DNA of 64,000 nucleotides from Xylanimicrobium pachnodae JCM 13526 = NBRC 107786 (GCA_001592145.1 BCWJ01000007.1:115591-179590), one strand, 5' to 3'; positions 18,601 to 26,738 are shown, counted from the stretch's first letter. Notes: generated from the letters alone by a model not told the origin. Made by a program: numbers and translations.

Positions 18601-19134
18601 TACGAGGGCCGCCTGCTCCCCCACCCGGTGACCCGGGCCCGCCACCTGGCAGGTGTCTCCCCCGGCGTGCACCCGGTGCCCGTCCCGCACCGCGGCAACG
18701 TCCAGCGCTCACCGCAGGAGGCCGACGCCGTCACCCGGATCGTCCAGGACCTCCTGGGCCGGAGCTGGCACGACGAGCACGGCACCACCCGCCCGCTCGA
18801 CGAGCGCGACGTCATCGTGGTGACGCCCTACAACGCACAACGCGGCTGCGTGCTGCGCGCGCTCCACGCGGCCGGACTGCATGGCGTGCGGGTGGGCACG
18901 GTCGACAAGTTCCAGGGGCAGGAGGCCGTGGTCGCCATCGTGTCCACGGCGGCCTCCGACGCCACCGAGGTGCCGCGCGGCATGGAGTTCCTCATCGACC
19001 GCAACCGGCTCAACGTGGCGATCTCCCGGGCACAGTGGGCGGCCTATCTGGTCCACTCGCCGTACCTGGTCGACCACGTGCCGCCCACCCCGCCGGGCCT
19101 GGCGCGGCTGAGCGCCTTCGCGGCCCTGCTGTGA
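15670..19134 (+). CDS. RecB-like nuclease fused to a superfamily 1 DNA/RNA helicase (TM0106 type)
   Basis: A 1154-residue two-part enzyme. Residues about 1-450 match the TM0106 RecB-like nuclease family: N-terminal YWTATQLVTAASCEFAY, a RecB nuclease core with QDTKIA, a Cys cluster (CGRCEVCEEQ) and an RNase H-like part (DLFFDFEGDPLY to YNEYDCVSTLRL). Residues about 760-1154 form a DNA2/NAM7-type helicase: Walker A GPPGTGKTYT, DEAGQFSLAM, RRMSPALT, VDKFQGQEA and NRLNVAISRAQ. A role in nucleic-acid repair or end processing is likely. ATG 15670 has GGAG 5 nt upstream and a -10 candidate (TAGCGT, 15618-15623) lies between it and the alternative ATG 15601. Confidence 0.87.
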   Translation: MQIPPYWTATQLVTAASCEFAYVRALEGVAAPPGTDPMLDRTAHLGGQHEAHVLSRYRGAHGAGVVMVPRTGVTPQEAVATTLQAVAQGAPVIYQAAAITGEFTGFADFLVRRPDGRYRVQDTKIARSSRVGALLQFAAYADHLRELGVPVDDDVDLILGDGQVATHHLHDVEPVYRVRRARIERLRADVAAGTVPAAWGDERYTACGRCEVCEEQVQATRDLLLVANLSVVQRRVLRAAGLTTIDDLARSTGPVDGIGATALDTLRRQARLQCAAPADAHAAPPFEVIDAEALAQLPEPDAGDLFFDFEGDPLYTEHGSNSEHGGDRWGLDYLFGWVDAEARFECLWAHSFDEERVALRRFLDFVAARRARFPHLHVYHYASYEKAHLISLAARHGEGEEEVADLLRAGVLVDLYPIVRRAVRVGSRSYSIKKLEPLYMGEAYRDEEGVTSALASVDAYVAASAARAEGDLAGWESALRGIADYNEYDCVSTLRLLGWLRHLASEHGVAPALPPPADDVAVTPSGEARAARRTLAARLHAHAGDPFDDTRSADQQALGLVAAAVGFHDREEAVYWGDLYTLREASADQLARVRGVFLADGAQVLDDWATKARGSSHRVLRLTGRWSPGTSPDDVDGVWLLYRRGAAVEGKMASPAHAPILGGAVVEVASPTVIVVRETLPAGHAPHQDLPVATLPGPGPQTGTLKDAITRWASGIADAADAGTFAEITGNPLLDAMRRVPPRTRSGRLAQPAATADGGRDYVGAIVATLRDLDGSYVAVQGPPGTGKTYTAGHVIARLVTDHGWRVGVVAQSHAVIENALAAAARAGVGRDQIAKKYSGRLPDDAARLPWTSVHTPRAVDQFWAGVKDRGAVFGATAWGHGGGHGGPYDLLVVDEAGQFSLAMTAAAQGGARRLLFLGDPQQLPQVTQAAHPEPADQAALTWIAGGHPTLPAHLGYFIETTRRMSPALTAAVSHLQYEGRLLPHPVTRARHLAGVSPGVHPVPVPHRGNVQRSPQEADAVTRIVQDLLGRSWHDEHGTTRPLDERDVIVVTPYNAQRGCVLRALHAAGLHGVRVGTVDKFQGQEAVVAIVSTAASDATEVPRGMEFLIDRNRLNVAISRAQWAAYLVHSPYLVDHVPPTPPGLARLSAFAALL

Positions 19135-19146
19135 CCTGCGGGCGGG

Positions 19147-19617
19147 TCAGCGCTGCGCGGGGTCCGCTCCCGGGCGCCCGCCCGTCGCGTACAGCACCAT
19201 CCAGTCCTCCGGTTCGTCGACCGGCTCCCACCCGGACCGCACGTAGATGGGGCGACCCTCGGGCGACGCCTTGAGCACGATCCGGCGCAGCGCGAACGGC
19301 TCCAGGTCCGCCAGGATGCCCGCCACCAGGGCGCGTGCCAGCCCGCGGCCCCGGTGATCGGGGTCGACGACGACGTCGGCGAGCCAGGCGAACGTCGCCA
19401 GGTCCGTCACGACCCGTGCGTACGCGACCTGTGCGCTGCCGGCCGTCTCGTAGATGCCGTAGTTGCGGGAGCCCGCCACCGCCGCGTCCTGCACCGCGCG
19501 CGGCCGACCGGCTGCCCAGGAGGCGTGGGTGGTCAGCAGCTCGTGCACGCGGTCGGCGTCGAGACGCGACGCGTCGGGCGAGAACTCGTATCCGGCAGGG
19601 GTGATGGTGTGCGACAC
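19147..19617 (-). CDS. GNAT family N-acetyltransferase
   Basis: A 156-residue acetyltransferase with the acetyl-CoA loop LADVVVDPDHRGRGLARALV (pyrophosphate-binding Q/R-x-x-G-x-G/A form) and the C-terminal SPEGRPIYVRSGW segment. The substrate is unknown. GTG 19617 has TAGGGT 8 nt upstream on the coding strand (19626-19631), a leaderless arrangement. Its stop faces the end of the helicase gene 12 bp away (convergent). Confidence 0.85.
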   Translation of the reverse strand: MSHTITPAGYEFSPDASRLDADRVHELLTTHASWAAGRPRAVQDAAVAGSRNYGIYETAGSAQVAYARVVTDLATFAWLADVVVDPDHRGRGLARALVAGILADLEPFALRRIVLKASPEGRPIYVRSGWEPVDEPEDWMVLYATGGRPGADPAQR

Positions 19618-19780
19618 GGCCGCCGACCCTACGCCGCACGGTCCCCTCCCGTGCGGGTGGCCCGGACTGTGAACGCCGACCTCGGGTACGGCACCGCTAC
19701 GCCCGACAGCACCCGTCACGGGAGCGCCCCACGGCACATCGCAGGACGTCCGTGCCACCTGCCGGTGATTGGATGCGTCC

Positions 19781-20590
19781 GTGAGCACCGACCCCAGCGC
19801 CGTCCCGTGGGCCCTCCTCGCCGCCGTCGCGGCGAGCGCCGGGTACGGGGTCGCCACCCTGCTCCAGGCGGTGGCGGCACGCCGGGCCAGCGGGCTCGCG
19901 GTGGTCCTCACGCCGCTCGCCGTGGCCGGCCTGACGCTGGACGGCGCCTCCGGCCTGGTGTCGCTGCTGGCACTCGCCCGCCTCCCCGTGTTCGTGGTCC
20001 AGGGCATCGTGGCGGCGTCGCTCGTCGTGGTGGTGCTCGCCGCGCCACGCGTGCTCCGGGTGCCGTGGCGTGCGACCGATGCCTGGGTGGCCGGTGGCGT
20101 CGTCGCGGCACTCGTCGTGGTCACGGTCGCAGCGGGAGACCAGCCGGCCCGCCAACCACCGCACGGGTTCACCGCGGCCATGCTGATCGGTGCCGTGGCG
20201 CTCACCGCCGGGCTGCTCGCCGCCTACCGGCGTGGGCCCGCCTGGGCGCTCGCCGGCATCGCGGGTCTCGGGTACTCGGGTGCGGCGCTCGCCGCCCGAG
20301 CCGTCGAGGCGGGGCCACTGTGGCAGCCGGGGCTCCTGGTCGCGCTCGCCGGATCCGCCGTGGTGGGCGTGCTCGGCTACCTGCGCGCACTGGAACGTGG
20401 CGGCGTCGGGGCCGTCGCGGCGATCGTCGCGGTGGTCGAGGTGGTCGTGCCCGGCGGGGTCGGCGTCGCGGTGCTCGGCGACGGCGTCCGCACCGGCTGG
20501 GCGCCCGCCGCCGTCGGCGCGCTGCTGGTCGCCGTCGCCGGGTGCGCCGCGCTCGCCCTGAGCCCGACGACGGTGGCGGCCGAAGCCTGA
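19781..20590 (+). CDS. DMT-like integral membrane protein
   Basis: A 269-residue protein with nine or ten hydrophobic helices and few charges, arranged as in drug/metabolite-transporter or NIPA-like proteins (helix pairs at about 8-30, 38-60, 63-85, 95-115 and so on to 265). No family signature is certain. GTG 19781 gives a short polar N-terminus (STDPSAVP) before helix 1. Substrate unknown. Confidence 0.65.
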   Translation: MSTDPSAVPWALLAAVAASAGYGVATLLQAVAARRASGLAVVLTPLAVAGLTLDGASGLVSLLALARLPVFVVQGIVAASLVVVVLAAPRVLRVPWRATDAWVAGGVVAALVVVTVAAGDQPARQPPHGFTAAMLIGAVALTAGLLAAYRRGPAWALAGIAGLGYSGAALAARAVEAGPLWQPGLLVALAGSAVVGVLGYLRALERGGVGAVAAIVAVVEVVVPGGVGVAVLGDGVRTGWAPAAVGALLVAVAGCAALALSPTTVAAEA

Positions 20591-20648
20591 CCCCCGGACT
20601 CACCACGCCAGACGCGCTTCCACGCCACGATCAGGGCACCATGGGCGC

Positions 20649-21725
20649 GTGAACCTGCACGCGCTCCTGCTGCTGCCGTTGGGCCTCGTCGCCCTCAACG
20701 CCTACGCCCTGGCCCTCGTGCTGCTGCGCGCACCGCTGTTCCACACCCGGCTGTACCGGCCCATGGTGCTGAACATCGGCCTCTCGATCGCACCCGCGGT
20801 CACCCTGTTCGCCACGCTCGTCGTGCTGCTGGTCATCGCCCAGGTCGCGCCGTCGGTGCTCGCGGTCTGGGCCGTGCTGATCGTGGGCGGCGTGGCGTGG
20901 CTGCTCCTGCTACCCAACGCCGCCTACCTGGTCACCGAGCTGAACCTGTCGCACCGCAAGCCCGGCGAGTCCGTGCCGCTGTGGTACGACATCGTGCTGG
21001 TGCTGTCCCTGGCGATGTCCGGCGTGCTCAACACGCTCGCCAACGTGGCGATCGCGCAGGTCGTGTACGCGGCGCTCGCCGACCTGGACACCGGTTCGCT
21101 GCACCTGACGACAGGCCTGGTGGTCATGGCGGTGGTCATGCTGCTGCTCGTGGCCCTGGGCATGTACCTGGGCCGTTACCTGCGGTTCAACAGCTGGGAC
21201 CTGATGCACCCGGGGTCGTTCGTCGCCAAGCTGACCGGGCACTTCCGGGTGGGGGCGAACGCGCGGGCCGCGACGGGGTTCGTCCTGACGCACGCGGTGT
21301 TCCTGGCGATCCTCTACGTGATCGTCGCCGCCCCCGTGCTCGTGTCCGTGCTGCGGTGGACCAGCGCACATCATCACTCCGCACGGTCCGGCGTCAGGGG
21401 CTACGGTGGATCGATGAAGAAGGTGCTGGCGCTCGGTGTGATCTCCGCACTGGCGTTGGGTCTCACCGCGTGCTCGGACGAGCTCTCCGGCGCGGAGGCC
21501 GACGCCTGCGACGCCGTGCACGCCTGGTACACCGGCGGCCACCTGCCCGACGACTTCACCCGCTTCGTCACCAGGGCACAGGAGGCCCTGGGAGCGTCGG
21601 ACAACAACACGCTCAACGCCGCCGTGACCCGGCTCGCGAACAGCGCGGACACCGCCCGGGTCACCGCGGCCGAGACCCTCATCGCGCAGTGCCGCGATCT
21701 GGGCTGGGAACCTCCCGAGGGCTGA
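20649..21725 (+). CDS. DUF1361 membrane protein read through in frame into a small lipoprotein
   Basis: One uninterrupted frame of 358 codons. Residues 1-237 are a DUF1361 membrane protein (seven hydrophobic helices, PNAAYLVTELNLSHR, WYDIVLVLSLA, RFNSWDLMHPGSF). After a His/Ser/Gly linker the frame contains a complete lipoprotein start, MKKVLALGVISALALGLTAC, whose ATG is 21414. No stop codon separates the two. Either a real fusion whose second half is a sixth-or-later membrane segment, or two genes that lack a stop between them. GTG 20649 is the start of the first part. See the separate entry for the internal gene. Confidence 0.7.
   Translation: MNLHALLLLPLGLVALNAYALALVLLRAPLFHTRLYRPMVLNIGLSIAPAVTLFATLVVLLVIAQVAPSVLAVWAVLIVGGVAWLLLLPNAAYLVTELNLSHRKPGESVPLWYDIVLVLSLAMSGVLNTLANVAIAQVVYAALADLDTGSLHLTTGLVVMAVVMLLLVALGMYLGRYLRFNSWDLMHPGSFVAKLTGHFRVGANARAATGFVLTHAVFLAILYVIVAAPVLVSVLRWTSAHHHSARSGVRGYGGSMKKVLALGVISALALGLTACSDELSGAEADACDAVHAWYTGGHLPDDFTRFVTRAQEALGASDNNTLNAAVTRLANSADTARVTAAETLIAQCRDLGWEPPEG
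21402..21407 (+). promoter_or_regulatory. -10 element inside the DUF1361 frame
   Basis: TACGGT ends 6 nt before the internal ATG 21414. It matches the leaderless arrangement seen at 310 and 25247 and suggests that the lipoprotein is also made on its own. Confidence 0.5.
21414..21725 (+). CDS. Small lipoprotein (internal start)
   Basis: A 103-residue protein with a textbook lipoprotein signal: MKK, hydrophobic core ALGVISALALG, lipobox LTAC with Cys 20 as the lipid-modified residue. The mature part (SDELSGAEADACDAVHAW onward) is helical with two further cysteines. It is in frame with the preceding DUF1361 sequence. A -10 hexamer directly before its ATG favours independent expression. Function unknown. 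Confidence 0.65.
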   Translation: MKKVLALGVISALALGLTACSDELSGAEADACDAVHAWYTGGHLPDDFTRFVTRAQEALGASDNNTLNAAVTRLANSADTARVTAAETLIAQCRDLGWEPPEG

Positions 21726-21755
21726 CCGGCCGTCGGCCCGCGACCTGCGAACGGG

Positions 21756-22229
21756 TCAGGCGCGCAGGTGCGCGAGGACCAGGCCAACGGGGACGCTGAC
21801 GATCACCACGGCGAACACGGCGCGGAACGCCCACGCCAGCGACCGGGCCTGGGACCCCCGGGTGCGCTGCCACGCGAGCACGAGGGCGACGAGCAGCGCG
21901 ACACCCCCGGCGTCGACCACGAACGGCGCCCGCAGGAGCGTCCCGACGACGACGGCGGTGTTGCCTGCCACCCACAGGGCGAGCGTGACCCATTGCCGGC
22001 GCTCGTCGCGGGTGCCCGGGCGCAGCAGGTCGTCCTGGGCGGCGAGCACCACCTGGGCCACCCCGGCGACGAGCACGAGGTACGCCGCGACCCAGCTTCC
22101 CTTCGCCAGGCCGAGCGGGCCGGTGACCGCCGCGACGAGCCCGCCGCCGACGACGCAGGCCGCCCCGACGGCGAGGCCCACCACCCGTGCCGACGCTCGG
22201 GCCGAGACGTGAGTGCGCGATGAGTCCAT
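21756..22229 (-). CDS. Small integral membrane protein
   Basis: A 157-residue protein with five hydrophobic segments (about 15-38, 45-65, 80-97, 102-122, 135-155) separated by short Arg-rich loops. No known family recognised. ATG 22229 follows GGAAGG by about 10 nt, and TAGGGT (coding strand, 22258-22263) may be its -10. Convergent with the lipoprotein gene. Confidence 0.65.
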   Translation of the reverse strand: MDSSRTHVSARASARVVGLAVGAACVVGGGLVAAVTGPLGLAKGSWVAAYLVLVAGVAQVVLAAQDDLLRPGTRDERRQWVTLALWVAGNTAVVVGTLLRAPFVVDAGGVALLVALVLAWQRTRGSQARSLAWAFRAVFAVVIVSVPVGLVLAHLRA

Positions 22230-22377
22230 GTGGCTGCCACCTTCCAGGTCCGTTTCCACCCTACTCAGCGGCCACCCCGCCACATAGCCCCTGACCTGCG
22301 CCATCATCCGGTCACGGGGTGACGGTCATCACCTGGACCCGTCCAGCTCGCCCCGTCGCACTGAAGCCGCACGGACC

Positions 22378-23109
22378 TCAATCGAGCAGGTGCCGCAGGT
22401 ACCGGGCGGGCGAGTCGAGGTAGGAGCGCCAGTGGGCCACGAGCTGCAGGTCCTCCCATACCGTGCGGCGCAGGCCCCACGGCCCGACCTCCAGGATCGT
22501 CGCGCCAGGAAGCGCCGCCAGCACCGGTGAGTGCGTCGCGCACAGCACCTGCCCACCCCGCCCCGCGACGTCGGCGAGCGCCCGCACGAGAGTGAGCGTG
22601 GACGCAAACGACAGCGCCGCCTCAGGCTCGTCGAGGCAGTAGAACCCGGGCCGGTCGAACCGCGCCTCCAGCACCGCGAGGAACGACTCCCCATGGCTCA
22701 TCTCGTGGAAGCGCGGGTCCGGGAAGCGTGGGTTGCTGCCCACCCGCTCGATGAACGTGTACCAGCCGTGCATGGTCTCGGCCCGCAGGAAGAAGCCCCA
22801 CCGCCCGGCCCCCACGCCTCGCTGCAACCGGATGTCCCGGTGCAGCGGCGACTCCGACGCGCGCGTGGTGTGCTCCCCCGACGCGGTGCCACCCTCCGGG
22901 GAGAGTCCGTATGCGACAGCCACCGCCTCGACCAGCGTCGACTTGCCCGATCCGTTCTCCCCCACCAGGAACGTCACCCCCGGTGCCAGGTCCAGCCCGT
23001 CACGCAGCACCTGCTCGACCGCCGGGATCGTGCGCGGCCACACCCCGACGGGCAGCGCCGTCGGCCGCTCCGGGACGACGCGGACCACCGGTTGGTGCGA
23101 TAACGCCAT
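22378..23109 (-). CDS. AAA family ATPase (ABC-like, RecF/AAA15 group)
   Basis: A 243-residue ATPase with Walker A GENGSGKST (residues 50-58), a signature-like SHGESFLAVLEARF, Walker B FYCLDEPEAALS and the switch histidine in CATHSPVLAAL. Such stand-alone ABC-type ATPases occur alone or next to nucleases; here no obvious partner is adjacent. The upstream gene, a phosphotransferase, is on the same strand 36 bp away, so they may be co-transcribed. Confidence 0.85.
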   Translation of the reverse strand: MALSHQPVVRVVPERPTALPVGVWPRTIPAVEQVLRDGLDLAPGVTFLVGENGSGKSTLVEAVAVAYGLSPEGGTASGEHTTRASESPLHRDIRLQRGVGAGRWGFFLRAETMHGWYTFIERVGSNPRFPDPRFHEMSHGESFLAVLEARFDRPGFYCLDEPEAALSFASTLTLVRALADVAGRGGQVLCATHSPVLAALPGATILEVGPWGLRRTVWEDLQLVAHWRSYLDSPARYLRHLLD

Positions 23110-23145
23110 CACCGCATTGTTCCGGATCTGGCCCCGCCCCTCAGG

Positions 23146-24111
23146 TCACCCGCCCAGGCGGTGGCGCAGCCACCGGACGCAGACCTCCCCCTGGGCGCGC
23201 TGGAACGCGCGCAGGTGCGGAATGCCGGGTGGGGGCGCCTGGAGCGAGGAGTGGACGAAGTAGCCCGCCAGCCCCACGAGGAACGCGGTCACCGCGTCCG
23301 GGTCGGTACCGACCGGGAGCGGGTGCGCCGCGAGCAGCTCCTCCGGTTCGGGCCCACCCTCGACCCGCACGGCGGGCAGCATCGCGACGAGGTTCACGAA
23401 CGCCGCGCCGCGCACCGCGTACGGCCAGTCCACGGCCACGGGCGCGAAGCCCGGCCGGGCCGGATCCACCAGCACGTTGTCCCCGCGCAGGTCGCCGTGC
23501 ACCAGGCTCGCGCCCCGCACGGCGTCGGCGGCGTAGCCGTCGAGGTCGGCGAGGCGGTCGAGGTTCGCGGCCGCCCACGGGTCGTAGGTGTCCAGCCCCG
23601 CGCCGTCGCCGCCCGCGAGCCTCGCCCAGTACCCGGTGAGCGTCTCGTCCGCGCACTCGGGCAGGGTGTCCGCGGCAACCGTGATCTCCGCGAGCCGGTC
23701 GCACAGGCGGGCGACGGCGGCCAGCTCGTCGTCGCGCCACGGCGTGAGCGGGTTGCGGCCCGCCCCGGCGTCGAACGCGAGCACCTCCCACGCGCCCGCG
23801 TCGTCGTCGGCGCGCAGCGACCACCGCAGGCCCGGCGCGGGGACGCCCGCCGGGAGCAGCGCGACGCGGCGGGCCTCCTCGCGGTACAGCCGCTGCGTGA
23901 ACTCGTGGTCCGGCCCCACCGCCTTGACGAACACCCGGCCGCCGCCCGCGGTGGTGAGCACCGAGGCGAGTCCCTGCGAGTACCCGCCGTCGCGGGAGCC
24001 CGCCGCCACCACCGCGTCGCCCAGGCGGTCCTCGATCGCGGCGCGCACGGAGGCGGGCACCTGTGACCAGGCGGGACGACGGCGACCGGTCGGGGCGGGT
24101 GCGGGCAGCAT
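23146..24111 (-). CDS. Aminoglycoside phosphotransferase-family kinase
   Basis: A 321-residue protein kinase-like small-molecule kinase. The catalytic loop is LVHGDLRGDNVLVD and the metal-binding motif is VAVDWPYA; the N-lobe has GRVFVKAVG with the ATP lysine. APH-family members phosphorylate antibiotics, sugars or choline, so resistance cannot be claimed. ATG 24111 has GGAAGG 8 nt upstream. Divergent from the VOC dioxygenase gene. Confidence 0.85.
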   Translation of the reverse strand: MLPAPAPTGRRRPAWSQVPASVRAAIEDRLGDAVVAAGSRDGGYSQGLASVLTTAGGGRVFVKAVGPDHEFTQRLYREEARRVALLPAGVPAPGLRWSLRADDDAGAWEVLAFDAGAGRNPLTPWRDDELAAVARLCDRLAEITVAADTLPECADETLTGYWARLAGGDGAGLDTYDPWAAANLDRLADLDGYAADAVRGASLVHGDLRGDNVLVDPARPGFAPVAVDWPYAVRGAAFVNLVAMLPAVRVEGGPEPEELLAAHPLPVGTDPDAVTAFLVGLAGYFVHSSLQAPPPGIPHLRAFQRAQGEVCVRWLRHRLGG

Positions 24112-24279
24112 GCCCGGAACCTTCCCACACCTGCCCACGGGCGCGGAACGCCTTTGGTCTCGCCGACGGGGCCCCTCACGAAATAGATGAGGAGACAACC
24201 AGGTTGGGATGCGTGTCGGCCCCGTGCGACGCGACCGCCCCGGCGTCGTGCGCCGACGACCACCGAACAGGAGACAGCC

Positions 24280-25158
24280 GTGGACACGCTCGCCGCCGAC
24301 ACCACCATGGGTGCGGTCACGCTCCGCGTAGCCGACCTGGACCGCATGATCGGCTACTACACGCAGGCCGTCCCGCTGCGGCTGCTCAGCCATGACGGCC
24401 CCCGGGCGGTCCTGGGCCGCGGCACGACGCCCGTCGTCGTCCTGGAGCACGCGCCGGAGCTGCGCCACGCCGGACCGCGCGAGGCCGGGCTGTTCCACAC
24501 GGCCATCCTGTTCGACTCCGAGGCCGCGCTGGCCGCCGCCGTGTACTCCGTCGCCGCCCGCGCCCCGGGCACGTTCACCGGCAGCGCCGACCACCTGGTC
24601 AGCAGGGCGTTCTACTTCACCGACCCCGAGGGCAACGGCGTCGAGCTGTACTGGGATCGCGACCGCACCCAGTGGTCCTGGACGCACGGGCAGGTCGAGA
24701 TGGCCACCCTGTACCTCGACCCGAACACGTATCTGCGCGAGCACCTGTCCGAGGCGAGCGTCGCCGAACCCGTCGTCGGCTCCGCCCGCGTCGGCCACGT
24801 GCACCTCAGCGTCGGCGACATCGCCACCGCCCGGCAGTTCTACGTGGACCGGCTCGGCTTCGAGACGACCGCGACGATGGGCGGCAGCGCCCTGTTCGTC
24901 TCCGCGGGCGGCTACCACCACCACATGGCCATGAACACCTGGAACAGCGCGGGCGCGGGGCGCCGCGCGCACACCCTGGGCCTCGGCCGCGTCGACATCC
25001 TGCTGCCCACCGCCGACGACGTCGGAGCGCTCGCCGAACGGATGCGCGACCACGGCAGCGAGGTCGCCGACGACGGGCGGACCCTCCAGTTCGAGGACCC
25101 GTGGGCCAACACCGTGCGGGTCGCCCTGGCCGATCACGGGTCTGAGGCCGGCGGGTAG
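24280..25158 (+). CDS. VOC-family dioxygenase (CatE/extradiol type)
   Basis: A 292-residue two-module vicinal-oxygen-chelate protein. Metal ligands fit His in LFHTAILF, His in VGHVHLSVGD and Glu in NGVELYWDRD; the C-terminal module has GGYHHHMAMNTW and ends LQFEDPWANTVRV. Family members cleave catechols or act on glyoxalase-like substrates; this two-repeat form is often annotated as catechol 2,3-dioxygenase. GTG 24280 has AGGAG 6 nt upstream. The frame is open further upstream but without a family match. Confidence 0.85.
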   Translation: MDTLAADTTMGAVTLRVADLDRMIGYYTQAVPLRLLSHDGPRAVLGRGTTPVVVLEHAPELRHAGPREAGLFHTAILFDSEAALAAAVYSVAARAPGTFTGSADHLVSRAFYFTDPEGNGVELYWDRDRTQWSWTHGQVEMATLYLDPNTYLREHLSEASVAEPVVGSARVGHVHLSVGDIATARQFYVDRLGFETTATMGGSALFVSAGGYHHHMAMNTWNSAGAGRRAHTLGLGRVDILLPTADDVGALAERMRDHGSEVADDGRTLQFEDPWANTVRVALADHGSEAGG

Positions 25159-25211
25159 GTCCTCCTCGGGCGACGGGACACACGCACCATCGGACGGGTA
25201 CCCGGTCTCTG

Positions 25212-25227
25212 TTGGCCAGATGACCAA
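25212..25227. promoter_or_regulatory. Palindromic operator upstream of the TetR gene
   Basis: TTGGCCAGATGACCAA matches its reverse complement at 12 of 16 positions (TTGG-N-CA-4N... ends with CCAA). It lies 20 bp before the -10 element of the TetR gene, a typical autoregulatory position. Confidence 0.5.
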
Positions 25228-25246
25228 GTCAGGTGACCGATTCGCC

Positions 25247-25252
25247 TACGGT
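25247..25252 (+). promoter_or_regulatory. -10 element of a leaderless TetR-GNAT mRNA
   Basis: TACGGT lies 7 nt before ATG 25260; no Shine-Dalgarno sequence is present. Confidence 0.5.
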
Positions 25253-25259
25253 CATACCC

Positions 25260-25898
25260 ATGAAGGAGAGCACCGCGCCGCAGGGCGCCCGCAAGCGGAT
25301 CAGCGCCGACGAGCGCCGCCGGCTCCTGGTCGCCGCCGCGCTGCGGGTCATGCGCCGCGACGGCGTCGCCGCCGCGACCACGCGCGCGATCTGCGCGGAG
25401 GCCAGCATGCCCCACGGTGCGTTCCACTACTGCTTCCACACCAAGAAGGACCTGTACGCCGCGCTGCTGGCCACCGAGGTCGAGATCGACCTCGAACCGA
25501 TGTGGGCCGACGCGAGCCCTTCCGCGACCCCCGCGGAGAACATCACCACCCTGCTCCTGGCCTACTGGGCCGCGATCGAGGCCGAGCCCGACGCACAACT
25601 GGTGCTGTACGAACTCGCCGACCTGTCCCTGCGCGACCCCGACCTGCACGACCTGGCCGAATGGGAAGAACGCGCCGGGATCGACAAGGCCACCGAGGCC
25701 GTCGCCCGCCTCGCCGCCGAGGGCGGCTTCACCCTCCGGCTCAGCGACCGTGCGGTCGCCGAGCTCGTCGTCTCCATGCTCGACGGCGTCGCCCGCGCCT
25801 GGCTGCGCCACCGCGACAACGACCGTGCCCGCACCGCCCTGACCGACTTCGCCGGCCTCCTGGCCGCACAGACCACCCCGACGAAGGACACCCCATGA
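25260..25898 (+). CDS. TetR family transcriptional regulator
   Basis: A 212-residue repressor. The N-terminal helix-turn-helix (about 18-65) reads RRLLVAAALRVMRRDG, TTRAICAEASMPHGAFHYCFHTKKDLY, the usual TetR pattern. The C-terminal ligand domain has no known family. It overlaps the following acetyltransferase by 4 nt, so that gene is likely its regulated partner. The palindrome at 25212-25227 is the likely operator. Confidence 0.9.
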   Translation: MKESTAPQGARKRISADERRRLLVAAALRVMRRDGVAAATTRAICAEASMPHGAFHYCFHTKKDLYAALLATEVEIDLEPMWADASPSATPAENITTLLLAYWAAIEAEPDAQLVLYELADLSLRDPDLHDLAEWEERAGIDKATEAVARLAAEGGFTLRLSDRAVAELVVSMLDGVARAWLRHRDNDRARTALTDFAGLLAAQTTPTKDTP

Positions 25899-26572
25899 CC
25901 CAGATCCAGTACCGCCCCTACCAGGAGCGCGACGCCGACGCCGTCAAGGCGATCATCAACCAGGCCTTCACCATCGACCGGTTCGTGGGCAAGCCCCGCC
26001 TCCTGAACGGCGCACTTGAGGTCTATCTGCGCGGCTGTCTCCTCAAGAGCACCTACGCGCAGGTCGCCGTGCGCGACGGCCGCGCCGTCGGCATCCTCAT
26101 GGGACGCGTCACCGGACAAGAGCACCTGCCCGGACGTCTCGGCAACCGCCTGCGCTCCTGGTGGCACACGGCCACAACGGCCGCACTGGGCATCACCGAG
26201 TACCAGTCACTGGTTCAGCTCTTCGCGTTCGACGCCGTCTACGCCAACCTGCGCCGCACCGCCACCGCGCCCACGACCGACGAGCTGACCCTCTTCGCCG
26301 TCGACGCCTCCACCCGAGGCCACGGCGTCGGCAAGACCCTCTACGACGGGTACCTGGCGCATCTGCGCGCGCATGGCCGCGACGACTTCTACCTCTACAC
26401 CGACACCCGCTGCACCTACGGCTTCTATGAGAAGCAAGGCATGACCCGCGCCGCCGAGCAGGACATGACCATCCGCCTCGACGGCAAGCCGGAGAACCTC
26501 GGCGTCTTCCTCTACGCCGGCAACGCCGGTCACGGTGCGGAGCCGACGGCGAGCGTCGGGGGGCGGGCCTGA
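25895..26572 (+). CDS. GNAT family N-acetyltransferase
   Basis: A 225-residue acetyltransferase; LTLFAVDASTRGHGVGKTLYDGYL is the acetyl-CoA-binding region (cited in parts LTLFAVDAS and RGHGVGKTLYDG), followed by YTDTRCTYGFYEKQGM. The long insert between strands 1 and 4 is family-specific. Start ATG overlaps the TetR stop (ATGA). Substrate unknown; control by the TetR protein suggests a response to a small molecule. Confidence 0.88.
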   Translation: MTQIQYRPYQERDADAVKAIINQAFTIDRFVGKPRLLNGALEVYLRGCLLKSTYAQVAVRDGRAVGILMGRVTGQEHLPGRLGNRLRSWWHTATTAALGITEYQSLVQLFAFDAVYANLRRTATAPTTDELTLFAVDASTRGHGVGKTLYDGYLAHLRAHGRDDFYLYTDTRCTYGFYEKQGMTRAAEQDMTIRLDGKPENLGVFLYAGNAGHGAEPTASVGGRA

Positions 26573-26738
26573 CACGCCGAGCCTGACGAAAACCAACGGT
26601 CACCACGCCATCCGACGACGCGGGACCGCAGACGATGCACGCCCACCGGACTGTGGCAGGCGAGCCTTGCCGAAGGCGTCGAGCATGCTGGGACGGCGTC
26701 GGTACCTCTCCCGGAGGACGGCGATCGCCGAGGACCTC

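Noticed and set aside
15604..18690. 1028-codon open frame on the minus strand opposite the nuclease-helicase
   Set aside because: Low-complexity antisense translation; the plus strand carries complete nuclease and helicase motifs.
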